This document shows, piece after piece, positions 21,373 through 30,570 of a stretch of 64,000 nt of DNA. The notes under the pieces are model-generated. The model had not been told where the DNA came from, did no database searches, and saw only the letters and a list, made by a program, of their open reading frames with translations. The translations under genes and the position numbers were made by a program. The stretch is from CAVPJC01 sp963705155 (GTDB lineage Bacteria > Chloroflexota > Anaerolineae > Anaerolineales > UBA4823): contig CAVPJC010000019.1 in assembly GCA_963705155.1 (NCBI GenBank), positions 186,001-250,000 on the forward strand, written 5' to 3'. The stretch's first letter is position 1; each line of letters starts with the position of its first letter.

Positions 21373-22681
21373 ATGGAAAAATTTAATTTTGCAAATCCAA
21401 CACAGCAGGTGCAACCTTTAGACAGGTTGGTTTACCTGATGACAAAGGATTTCAATTTTGCTTCCCATTTAGCGCAACAAATCATCCACTTTGGATATTT
21501 CGTCCAGCATGTTCGAGATTTCAAAAGTTTACAAAATGCTATTCCTGAGCAAAACTCGGTGGCAATCCTGGTTGATATTCCATTTAACAGCGATCGCTCG
21601 ATTGAACAAGATCTTTTTATTGAAATCAGTAAGCTTCAGCATGCATCTGGTAACCTTATTTTTATATCAGATTATGACGATCAGATCGTTAGATTAAAAT
21701 CAATTCAATCGGGTGGAGCTGCTTTCTTTACCAAACCGGTTAATATCGTCGGTTTAATTGACAAACTGGACTCCCTGAATAGAACCTCCGCGGTTCAAAA
21801 ACTTTCCAGGGTTTTGATTATCGAGGATCAACACGCCGTCGCCAGCTATTACCAGATGGTACTGAAGATGTCTGGAATGGATGCCCTGATCATAACGGAG
21901 CCTGGCAACGTTTTGGAGCAGCTGCGTGAATTCCATCCGGACCTAATCTTGATGAACATATTCATGGCGGGGATCAATGCTGCCGATCTGGCGCGAGTGA
22001 TTCGCCAGATCGATGATTTCGTAAGCATTCCGATCATTTTCCTTTCCAATGAAGATGACTTTGGAAAGCGGATCGAAGCCTTAGATCTAGGGGCGGATGA
22101 CTTTCTTATCAAGCCCATCAAAGCCTCTCACCTGGTGGCCGTTGTGCGCAGCAGGATCGAACGCTCCAAGACTTTGCGTTCCTATATGGTGCGCGACAGC
22201 CTGACGAACTTATTAAACCACACCGCTTTCCGAAGTATATTAACCCAGGAAGTGAGCCGCTCGCGCGCGGCAAAACTCGATGTTCGCACTGGCGATGCTG
22301 GATATCGACCATTTTAAGTCGGTGAATGACAGGTATGGACATGCCGCAGGCGATAGCGCCCTCAAAGGTCTCTCGCGTTTGCTGCGGCAGCGGCTGCGAA
22401 AAAGCGATATTATCGGTCGTTATGGCGGTGATGAATTTGTCGCCCTTTTGAACGATTGTGAGGCTGAACAGGCCTTTAAAATTATGGATGAGATACGCAT
22501 CCATTTCTCTGAAATTGAATTCTATCCGAGTGAAACGAAATCTTTGTCCCTTACTTTTAGTTGCGGCATCTCAACATTTCCAAGCTACCAGAGTGCAGAA
22601 AGCTTGAGCGATTCGGCTGACCATGCTTTGTACATTGCAAAGGCAGGTGAGCGGAATCGTGTCGTTCTTGCTGTGCCGTAA
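21373..22681 (+). CDS. Diguanylate cyclase response regulator (REC-REC-GGDEF), one frameshift
   Basis: With one base restored near 22285 the product has about 435 residues. REC1 (15-125) keeps a possible phospho-Asp in AILVDIPF and the Lys in FFTKP. REC2 (140-265) has the acidic pair in VLIIEDQHAV and Lys in FLIKP, but the phosphoacceptor Asp is replaced by Asn (PDLILMNIFMAG). The GGDEF domain (285-435) has the intact active site RYGGDEFVALL and, five residues before it, an inhibitory-site RxxD (RKSD). It should therefore make cyclic-di-GMP from two GTP with product inhibition. No kinase is adjacent. The downstream cyclase-like ATPase starts 23 bp after its stop, so the two are probably co-transcribed. 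It opens the local cyclic-di-GMP block. Confidence 0.88.
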
Positions 22682-22704
22682 GTTTTACCTGTGGAGATTG
22701 ATCC

Positions 22705-25700
22705 ATGAGTGATTGTCCTCAATGCGGATTTCAAAAATCCTGATGGCATTCATATCTGTTTAAATTGCGCCTCCTCATTAATACTGAAGTGTCAGAAATG
22801 TAATGCAGAGGTTCCACTGGGTAATCATTTTTGTGGACAATGCGGCACGCCCCTGGAAGCCGTGCATGCCATTCCTGATGGACAACCCGCCTCCTCATCA
22901 TCGAATTTGAACATTCAAGAGCGCATGCTGCGTGATCTCCGCGCAAAAATGCCTTCTTCGATGGTCAATAAATTTATTCAAGGAGCGAAAGATCTCTACG
23001 GACAAAGGCGCGAGGTCACGGTTCTCAGTGTTGAAATTGCGAATTTCTCATCTATTTCCAGGGAATTGGACAGTGAAACGGTTTATTTAGCCATTGACGA
23101 GATTATTCGTATGCTGGCAGATGTGGTTTACAAGTATGAAGGGACGATCGACCGGTATACCAGCAGTGGGTTGATGGCTATATTCGGTCTCCCGATAAAC
23201 CACGAAAATGATCCTGAGCGATCTGTAAGAGCTGGATTGGAAATGCAGTATCGTATGAACCAGCTGAGCCAGTACCTGATCGAACGATACCAACATACCT
23301 TTCAAATTCAAATTGGCATCCATACGGGTTCGGTCATCGCCGGGCAAATGAGCAACCAACAGCATCTTGAATATACGGTCATCGGCGATACCGTAACACT
23401 GGCTTCCCAACTGCAAAGAGCTGCCAATTCTGGAAATATCCTGGTAAGTTTCAGCACCTACCAACGCTCACGACCGATTGTGGATTATCAAAGTGTGCCC
23501 GCCTTACAGCTTGAGGAGTTGCCAGAACCGACATGGGCCTTCCAACCGCTGGGCATCCGGTCTAACGCCGGGTCAGGTGCGTGGGCTGCCGGGTTTACAG
23601 GTTCCGATGATTGGCCGCACGGAACAATTGGACAACCTGATCGGGGTCTTTCAACAAGTCATTGGCAATAACGCCAGTGAAATTGTTCTGTGCAGCGGGG
23701 AAGCGGGGATCGGAAAATCCAGGCTGGTAGCTGAATTTAGAAATTATTTATCCGGCCAACCGGCCACCCTGGTTCAGGGGACGTGCGCCCTCTACATGCG
23801 GATCACCCCGTACCGGGTTGTAGCCGATATCCTCCGCAACTTCCTGGGGATCTCGGAATTAGATCCGACCTATGAGCAGCGCAAGATCCTGCAGCGCAAT
23901 CTGGAGCAATTTGGCCTCGACCGCAATGATATTTTGCCCTATATGATGCATGTGCTCGGGATTTTGCATTCCGACCCCGTTTTGGAAGTGCGGATAAAAT
24001 TGTTAGATCCATCGATGTTGCGCAGACAAACGCACTTTGCTTTGCGCATGTTTTTGATGGCCCAGGCGCGCAAATCGCCCATCGTCCTGGTGTTTGACGA
24101 TTTGCATTGGGTGGATCAGCCCTCCGGACAATTTCTCGAATATCTATGCCAGTCGCTGGATGAATCCCCGTTTCTGTTGATACTGGTTGCGCGTGACTTT
24201 GAGAAATATTCATTTGCACAATCCATCCGAACTGCCGCCGATAAGCATGTCCGTAAACCGCATGAGCTCTTTATTCAGCCCCTGACCGAATCAGACGCTC
24301 ACCTTCTGGTTGACCAACTGGTTCATGAGGATACCGTGCCTGCCAAAGAATTGAAGACCTTAATCACGGCTCGGGCGGGAGGCAATCCCTATTACACTGA
24401 AGAGCTGGTCCGAATCCTGATGGATGATACCGGCTTGGTCAATTGGGACGGAGAATGGCATCTGACCCCGCATGCCGCCAGGCTTATCCAGGAGGTGCCG
24501 GGTACGCTGGCCGACATCATCATAGCTCGTTTCGATCATCTGCCCGATCACCTGAAAAATGTATTGTTACGCGCTTCTGTTCTCGGAGATACATTCTCTG
24601 TCAGGTTGTTAAGCGCCCTGGTGAGCGACGGCAGTGAAAATTTATCTAATAATCTGCGCGAGCTGGAAGAACGTGATTTTCTGATTCATACGAAATTTGA
24701 CATTGAAGACGGCTATATTTTCAAACATCCGCTTCTGCAAGAAACCATTTATAAAACCCTGCTTAAACGCGATTCGAAAAAACTGCACTCTCAGGTTGCA
24801 GACGCAATTGAAACCGGCGACTATTGGCTGCCCGGAGAACGCAACCAGGTGCTCGGATACCACCTGTCTGAGAGCGCTAAACCTGCCAGGGCTATTCCCT
24901 ATTTGCTCATTTCTGCAGAAAAAGCCTACCAGCACTTCGCAAACGACACCGTCGTGCAGCTCTACCGCCAGGTGCTTGCATTGATGGATACTGTTGCGGA
25001 TCCTGATATCGCCCAAAAAGAGAAAGCTCAGGTGGGCCTGGCTCAAGCGCTCAAGTTCACCGGCGAGCTTGAAGAAGCGGCTCGTTTATTAATCGACATT
25101 GTTGAACGAATACCCAAGAATGATGAGAGTCACCAGTTTATCGATAGTCCATTCTTCCAGAACCAGATCGAAGCGCTGCGTGAGCTTGCGGATATCCGCG
25201 CCCGTGAGGGCGATTTGGATTATGCCGTTCAGCTTCTAAAACAAGGCATGGAACTGCTCTCGGAATCGGGCCGAACGGTATTCCCGATCATCTGGCGCCG
25301 TCTTGCAGACCGCCTTGCGTGGGTCTATTTTCGTCAGAGAAATCTCGATGAAGCCTACAACCTGGTTGATCTGGCTTTGCTGGATACAGCCACCTGGGAA
25401 GCAGAAGACCCGATCACCATGGCTTCCCTGTATAACACGATTGGCGGCATTTACTGGACGCGTTCGCGATTTGGTGATGCCATTGAGAGTGTCGAACACA
25501 GCCTGGAGATTTATAAGAACCTGCAATATCACTGGGGAATGGCAATTGCATTAGCCAACCTGGGTATTCTGCACTATTCGACCGAGAAATGGACCCAGGC
25601 GGTTGAGTATTTGGAGCAGGCAGACAGGCTGCGGGGTGAATATGGGGATGATCCTGAACGGCCGATTAACCTGAAGAACCTGGGCGAAGTGCTGATTGAT

Positions 25701-28700
25701 CTGGGCGATTACAAGGATGCACGCTCAAATCTGGAGGTCAGCCGGGAGATCAGTAAACGCCGCGGCTTGAGCCTTGCACAATCGTATGCAGAATTTGGCC
25801 TTTGCCGGTTGGCGATTATCGAGGGCAATCCCACCGCTGCCAGGTCTCACCTGCAAATTGCCGGTAGTTTGCTGGAGTCGTTGGAAGAGACAAACGACCG
25901 TGTGGCAAATCTGTATCTGTTGCAGGCGCAGATAGAAATGCAGGAGGATAACCTTCAGAAAGCCAGGGAATCGGCAGAACAGGCTCTCCTGATTTCGAAA
26001 AAGGGAGGTATCTCTGAGAGGCAGGTTGACGCTCTGCGTGTGCTGGGAACTATCGCTGCCAGGTACGGAGAATTCGAACAATCTGAGAAGCTCCTGTATA
26101 ACTCGATTGAGCTTGCTCAGCAAGTGAATGACCGTTTCAGTGAAGCCAAAGCCCGCTATGAAATGGGGCTCTTGCATTGGAGCTGGAACAAACACGATCC
26201 ATCTCAACAAGCCCGGCACCTGGAGCAGGCTGAAAGATCGCTGAGCGCGGCTATCCGAATCTTTGAAGCGCTGGGTGCAAAACACGATCTCCAGCAAGCG
26301 AAAAACGCACGCACGCTTTTGCCATCTCTCGAAAATTTAGACAAATTCAGTGGTGAAGATGCAGAGATCGAACGCCAGACGGCAATGCTGCGAGCGCGCC
26401 TCAATCTTCCCGAAGGTGAATGGTACACGGCGACGATCATCTCAGCCGTCTTAACGCCTAAATCGGGAGTGGATGAAGAGTTGATTTTTGAGACGATTGC
26501 TTTTTTGATCCCACCGCTTACCGAAATAATTCAAGAAAATGGCTGCCAGGTTCTTCATCACCAGGATGGCATCACGGCAATCTTTGGCGCGCCAATCACC
26601 CATGAAGACGATCCCGAACGAGCCGTTGAAACCTTGATGCAAATTGTGAATTTTTACAATGAGCTGGATCAGCAGACAGAACTGCCGATCTCCATTCATC
26701 TGGGGGTCGCGATGGGAAAGATCGTTGCGGGAAGGGTTGGCATTGGTCAAACCGAAGAATTTTTGGCGGCTGGTGAACCGCTTCAACTTGCCCGCGCCGT
26801 AGCGGAGGTGTGCCCGTCGGGCCGGGCCTGGGTAACGCAAACCATCCGCAATCACACTTCGTTTCGATTTGAGTATTCACCGGTTCCGACCAATCTGGTT
26901 GAAAATTTGGCCGGAAATGGTATCTTCCAATTGGAGGGACTGCGCGAACAAATTTTACCGGTGCGAGGTTTGATTGGTCTCAAGACTCCCTTTATCGGCC
27001 GCGATAAAGAACTGGACGATATGAATCGGATGAGCCGGGTATTAGACGGAGAGACCGGGGGCATCATTTGGATTGAAGGCGAAGCCGGTATCGGAAAAAG
27101 CCGTTTAATGCACGAGTTTTCAAAACAGGTCGCGAAATATAAAGCTCTTATCTTAAATGGTGTCTGTACTGCACGCCATTCTGAGCACGCTTTTTCGTTG
27201 TTTTCGGATTTGCTCATGCAGGCCTTCGATATCCAGCACAATTATTCTGCCAGGCAAGTAAACGAGCAAATCGATCAAAAAATCAATCTGTGGTCGCCCG
27301 AGCTGGAAGACACACGCCCATTTCTCCAGCTGTTGATGGGAGTGCAGCCAGGCGGGGCGCAGGGAGAACGAATCACATCCATGGAGCCCGAACAGCTCCG
27401 CCGGCAGACATTCGTAGCGATCCACCGCATCATCAGTTTCCTGGCGATAAGACAGCCCCTGGTGTTCATCCTGGACGATTTACAGTGGATTGATTCGATT
27501 TCAGCAGATTTGCTTTTATATCTTTCGCACCTGGTCGTTTCCCGGCGTATCCTGTTCGTTTGCGCGCAGCGGCAGAAGGCGATCAGTCCTTTTGAGCATG
27601 TCCTGGCAAAAACACGCAGCATGCATCCTGAGCGCTACATCCACCTGTCCATCAATCCCCTGACAATCACAGAATGCAGGCAGCTCCTGAATGAATTTCT
27701 TGCTTCCGCCGATCTACCGGAATCGTTCTTGACCCTTATCATCCAACAAAGCGGCGGCAACCCTTACTTTATCGAGGAGTTTGTCCGTTTACTGGTGGAG
27801 AATGATTTCCTGCGCCTGGTTCGCGGCAAATTGGTGTCAAACCGCGCCCTGCAGACCGGCGAACTGGTTGTGCCGACGTCACTGGAGAGCCTGATCAAAG
27901 CCCGCGTTGATTCGCTGGATGTCTCTGCCCGGCAGCTGCTGCAGATTGCCTCAGTCATCGGACATCGCTTCAACAGCAATCTCCTGGCCCAGGTGATGGA
28001 GCGTGAGGATAACAGTGTGACTTTATCCCAGCTTCACACCCGGGGTATGTTGAATCCAACCCTGGAAGAGGGTTACTGGGAATTCAGCCATCCCTTGATT
28101 GAAGTGATCGTTTATAACTCGGTTTTAAGAGCCCAGCGGCGCATCTTGCATCACCGCACTGCCATCGCCCTGGAGAACCAATGGCGGGGGAGTGAAGATG
28201 AACACTCCGAGGATCTGGCGTACCACTTTAGAAAAGCTGAAATCTATGATCGCGCCCTGCATTATCTGATACTGGCCGGCGAGCGGGCAGCCGCCAGACA
28301 TGCCAACGATGTTGCCGTATCCTTTTTTGAACAGGCAGCCGAATTATTGAGCGCCGTCCCCGATGTGAGCGATGAAGCCCGGTGGCGCATTATCCACCAG
28401 ATGGGTGAGGTATACCAGTTTGTGGGCAATTACGACACTTCCCTGGCGGTGCTCCAGAGTGGACTGGATTTGCTGCAAAGCACTTTGCTCTCCCCGGCCC
28501 AGCGTGCAGGCACTTACCGGCGGATGGGCGATACCGCCCACAAAAAGGGTGATCAGGAGCAGGCGATTACCTATCTGCAGCAGGCTCTGGGCGTGCTCGG
28601 CGAACCCGATGACACCCAGTCGCAAGTGGAAGCAGCCCTTATCTATGCCCGACTGGGGTGGTGTCATTTCATGCAATCCGATTTTGAATCTGCCCACCAG

Positions 28701-29624
28701 GCTGTGATGCAGTCAATGCATTACGCGGGGATCGCCAATAATTTGACCACGCTGGCAATGGCAGAAAATTACCTGGGGGGAATACTCTTCCGCCAGGGCG
28801 ATCTTGAGCAGGCCATGCAGCATACACGCACCGCCATGGCTTACTGGCAGGAGATTGGATACAGCTGGGGAGTGGCTGCCGCCTTGAGCAACCTGGGTAT
28901 CCTCGAAAGTGCATCTGGCAACTGGCAGGCCGCGTACAATTCGATTAAACGCAGCCTCGATCTGCGCCAGAAGATGGGTGACGTCGATGGGGTCGCGATC
29001 ACCAACCACAATCTGGGCCAGCTCGTGCGCGATTTGGGAGATGCACCTCAGGCTGAACTGTTTTATCGTGACAGCCTGGCTGTTTCCAGGCCTTTCCAGA
29101 TGAACTGGCATGCCGCCAACTCATTTGTTGGCCTGGCGCAATCCCTGCTTTATCAGGGGAAGATTGATGAGGCCAACGAAGCGCTCCAGGAAAGTTTTCG
29201 CCTGGCGCATGAAATTAACGCTCCGGATGTGATTGTAGAAGCCTATTGCACGCTGGCTGAAATCCAGTTGGCACAGGACAGGCTGGTTGGCGCTGAAGAA
29301 AGCGCCCAAAATGCGGCCCGGTTGGCCTCCCAAATCGGGGTCAGCCCATTGCTCGCCACAGCCTGGCGTTTGACCTGCGCCAGTTTGCTCCGGCAGGGGC
29401 AGCATCAAAAAGCCGGACAGGCTCTCGAAATTGCCTGGCAAGCTCTTGAAGAAGGCCCGGATCGAATTGAAGATGGTCGCCTGCATACCCAGGCTGTGCT
29501 GGTGGCTTTGGCTGCCAAGGATTGGGAAAAGGCCCACAAGCATCATGAAGCTGCCGGGCAATTATTCAAACAGCTGGGCGCCTCGCGCGACCTTGCGCTG
29601 CTGGACTCGATAGCCATTCCATAA
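22705..29624 (+). CDS. Giant tandem-duplicated cyclase-like/AAA ATPase/TPR signalling protein
   Basis: The gene starts at ATG 22705 after GGAG and encodes about 2300 residues. Shifts occur near 22735 (five A instead of four) and near 23560. Order: zinc ribbon (1-55, CxxC pairs CPQC, CLNC, CQKC, CGQC); class III cyclase homology domain 1 (about 95-290); P-loop ATPase 1 (CSGEAGIGKSRLVAEF, Walker B VLVFDDLHWVD); TPR array 1 (about 730-1210); cyclase domain 2 (about 1240-1410); ATPase 2 (IEGEAGIGKSRLMHEF, VFILDDLQWID); TPR array 2 (about 1845-2300). So the whole cyclase-ATPase-TPR module is present twice. Both cyclase domains are degenerate. In domain 1 the metal Asp residues are Glu (VLSVEIANFSS) and Ser (TSSGLMAIFG), and the Asn/Arg pair is lost (VIGDTVTLASQLQ). 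Domain 2 keeps one Asp (HHQDGITAIFG). It is probably a regulatory ATPase, not a cAMP synthase. Confidence 0.85.
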
Positions 29625-29743
29625 CAACCATGTTACGACTTACGCAGTCCGTGAGGGGTTGGGCTTTCCCTTCAAATGCGTCACTCTTGCATTATGTAAG
29701 AATTACTCGCCCAAATCGTGACAATTGCTGACAATTTTGTAAC

Positions 29744-29772
29744 TTGACTTTAATTATCGCGCCGTATATTAT
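29744..29772 (+). promoter_or_regulatory. Strong sigma-70-type promoter driving the riboswitch leader
   Basis: TTGACT (29744-29749), a 17-bp spacer and TATTAT (29767-29772) predict a start near 29779. Each hexamer matches the consensus at five of six positions. Transcripts would carry a leader of about 418 nt containing both aptamers and the terminator before the first start codon at 30197. Confidence 0.75.
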
Positions 29773-29802
29773 TGTTATGGAATTGATAGCATCTTAACAT
29801 AT

Positions 29803-29898
29803 GCATAGAAACGGCAAACCCATCGAAAGATGGGGACGCAAAGCTAAAGGGTCTAATCAGGGTTTATCCCTCGAATGATAGCCTGGCTGCCTAGGCAG
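29803..29898 (+). promoter_or_regulatory. Cyclic-di-GMP-I (GEMM-I) riboswitch aptamer, first of two
   Basis: The conserved core is present in order: ACGGCAAACC, stem CAUC-GAAA-GAUG with its GAAA tetraloop, GGGGACGCAAAGC, then GGGUCUAA, a variable P3 hairpin (AGGGUUUAUCCCU), and the 3' side GAUAGCCUGGCUGCC. These are the hallmark elements of the GEMM-I fold, including the tetraloop and the GGACGCAAAGC segment with its receptor. It is separated from the second aptamer by only about 6 nt, so it has no expression platform of its own and must act together with the second copy. Confidence 0.9.
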
Positions 29899-29904
29899 AA
29901 AGTA

Positions 29905-30006
29905 ACGCACAGAAACGGCAAACCTATCGAAAGATGGGGACGCAAAGCTGCGGTCTAAGCGGTTGAAAGTTGTTGGCACCGTATGACAGTCGGGCTACCT
30001 AGGCGG
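29905..30006 (+). promoter_or_regulatory. Cyclic-di-GMP-I (GEMM-I) riboswitch aptamer, second of two
   Basis: The core is CGCACAGAAACGGCAAACC, stem CUAUC-GAAA-GAUGG, GGGACGCAAAGCUGCGGUCU, a P3 hairpin with a GAAA-containing loop, and the closing GACAGUCGGGCUACC. It matches the consensus as well as the first copy. The downstream expression platform is the hairpin-plus-T-run terminator at 30022-30060. The 3' strand GGCUACC (29993-29999) is fully complementary to GGUAGCC (30030-30036) in the terminator, which offers a way to couple ligand binding to termination. Confidence 0.92.
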
Positions 30007-30021
30007 ATGTTTTGCACCAAT

Positions 30022-30060
30022 ATCCCTACGGTAGCCGGTAACCGTGGGGATTTTTCTTTC
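30022..30060 (+). terminator. Intrinsic terminator / riboswitch expression platform
   Basis: ATCCCTACGGT pairs without mismatch (one G-U) with ACCGTGGGGAT across an 8-nt loop, giving an 11-bp stem followed by TTTTTCTTT. It lies 16 nt after the second aptamer and 137 nt before the start codon of the repeat protein, so most transcripts would stop here unless the hairpin is prevented from forming. Confidence 0.85.
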
Positions 30061-30196
30061 AATAACCGAAACCATCAGACTGGACGGTTGGAGGTGGTAA
30101 TAAGAGAATAACGACAATCGATTTTGTAGTGCAATGAAATTGTACTTTATCTGAGGATCATCATCTTCGATCATACGGCACGATAGAAGGAGAGAC

Positions 30197-30442
30197 ATGA
30201 GTAATAAACAGAAAACCATCATTGTTGTTATCGGCCTGCTGCTGCTTGCTGTGTTGGTTGCTCCTCTGGCAATGACTGGCGTAGCCGCTGCCTCACACCC
30301 AACCGTTGCGGGTAACCTGGTCTGGTCTGGCGGCTGGTTGTGGTCGGGGGGCTGGTTGTGGTCTGGCGGCTGGCTCTGGTCTGGCGGCTGGTTGTGGTCG
30401 GGGGGCTGGTTGTGGTCTGGCGGCTGGCTCTGGTCCGGATAA
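30197..30442 (+). CDS. Exported tryptophan-rich hexapeptide-repeat protein (WSGGWL x6)
   Basis: The 81-residue protein starts at an ATG with AAGGAGAG 2-3 bp upstream. Residues 1-31 form a signal peptide: MSNKQKTIIVV, a hydrophobic core GLLLLAVLVAPLAM, then TGVAA-AS as likely cleavage region. The mature part ASHPTVAGNLV is followed by six exact copies of WSGGWL and a final WSG. About one quarter of mature residues are Trp, none is charged, and Gly and Ser make up most of the rest. No known domain fits; the motif recalls the WSG-type repeats at the ends of some secreted subtilases of Chloroflexota and actinobacteria (memory, not checked). It is the first gene behind the tandem cyclic-di-GMP riboswitch, so its synthesis should follow cyclic-di-GMP level. 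A structural surface, adhesive or aggregating peptide is the simplest inference. Confidence 0.8.
   Translation: MSNKQKTIIVVIGLLLLAVLVAPLAMTGVAAASHPTVAGNLVWSGGWLWSGGWLWSGGWLWSGGWLWSGGWLWSGGWLWSG
30323..30430 (+). repeat. 18-bp coding repeat x6, organised as a duplicated 54-bp unit
   Basis: Six 18-bp units encode WSGGWL. Three nucleotide variants occur in the order A-B-C-A-B-C (A ends ggctggttg with tctggc, B carries tcgggg, C ends ctggctc), so the array is two identical 54-bp blocks. This points to a recent block duplication by slippage or recombination, and copy number may differ among strains. Confidence 0.9.
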
Positions 30443-30474
30443 ACCTGAGCAAGAACCTACCTGTAAGCAAGTCT

Positions 30475-30523
30475 CCTCATTGGATCATGCTCTCATGAAA
30501 TGTGAGAGCATGATCCAATGAGG
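30475..30523. other. 21-bp perfect inverted repeat with 7-nt loop
   Basis: CCTCATTGGATCATGCTCTC plus A (30475-30495) is the exact reverse complement of 30503-30523, with loop TGAAATG. No T run follows, so it is not a standard intrinsic terminator. It lies between the repeat-protein gene and the HD-GYP gene and could be an mRNA-stabilising or processing hairpin, or a protein-binding palindrome. Confidence 0.8.
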
Positions 30524-30570
30524 TAGTCCGTTAAATTGAGGACTGATGCCATAGCATAATCGGAGGTAGA

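Noticed and set aside
22705..29624. Calling the giant protein an adenylate cyclase
   Set aside because: Key metal and transition-state residues are missing in both cyclase homology domains, so enzymatic activity is not supported.
30323..30430. Repeat array as a CRISPR
   Set aside because: Units are 18 bp, contiguous, without spacers, and encode an in-frame hexapeptide.
30228..30470. 80-codon minus-strand frame across the Trp repeats
   Set aside because: It is the complement of the repeats (Thr/Ser/Pro/Arg-rich) and lacks a ribosome-binding site; the plus frame has signal peptide and RBS.
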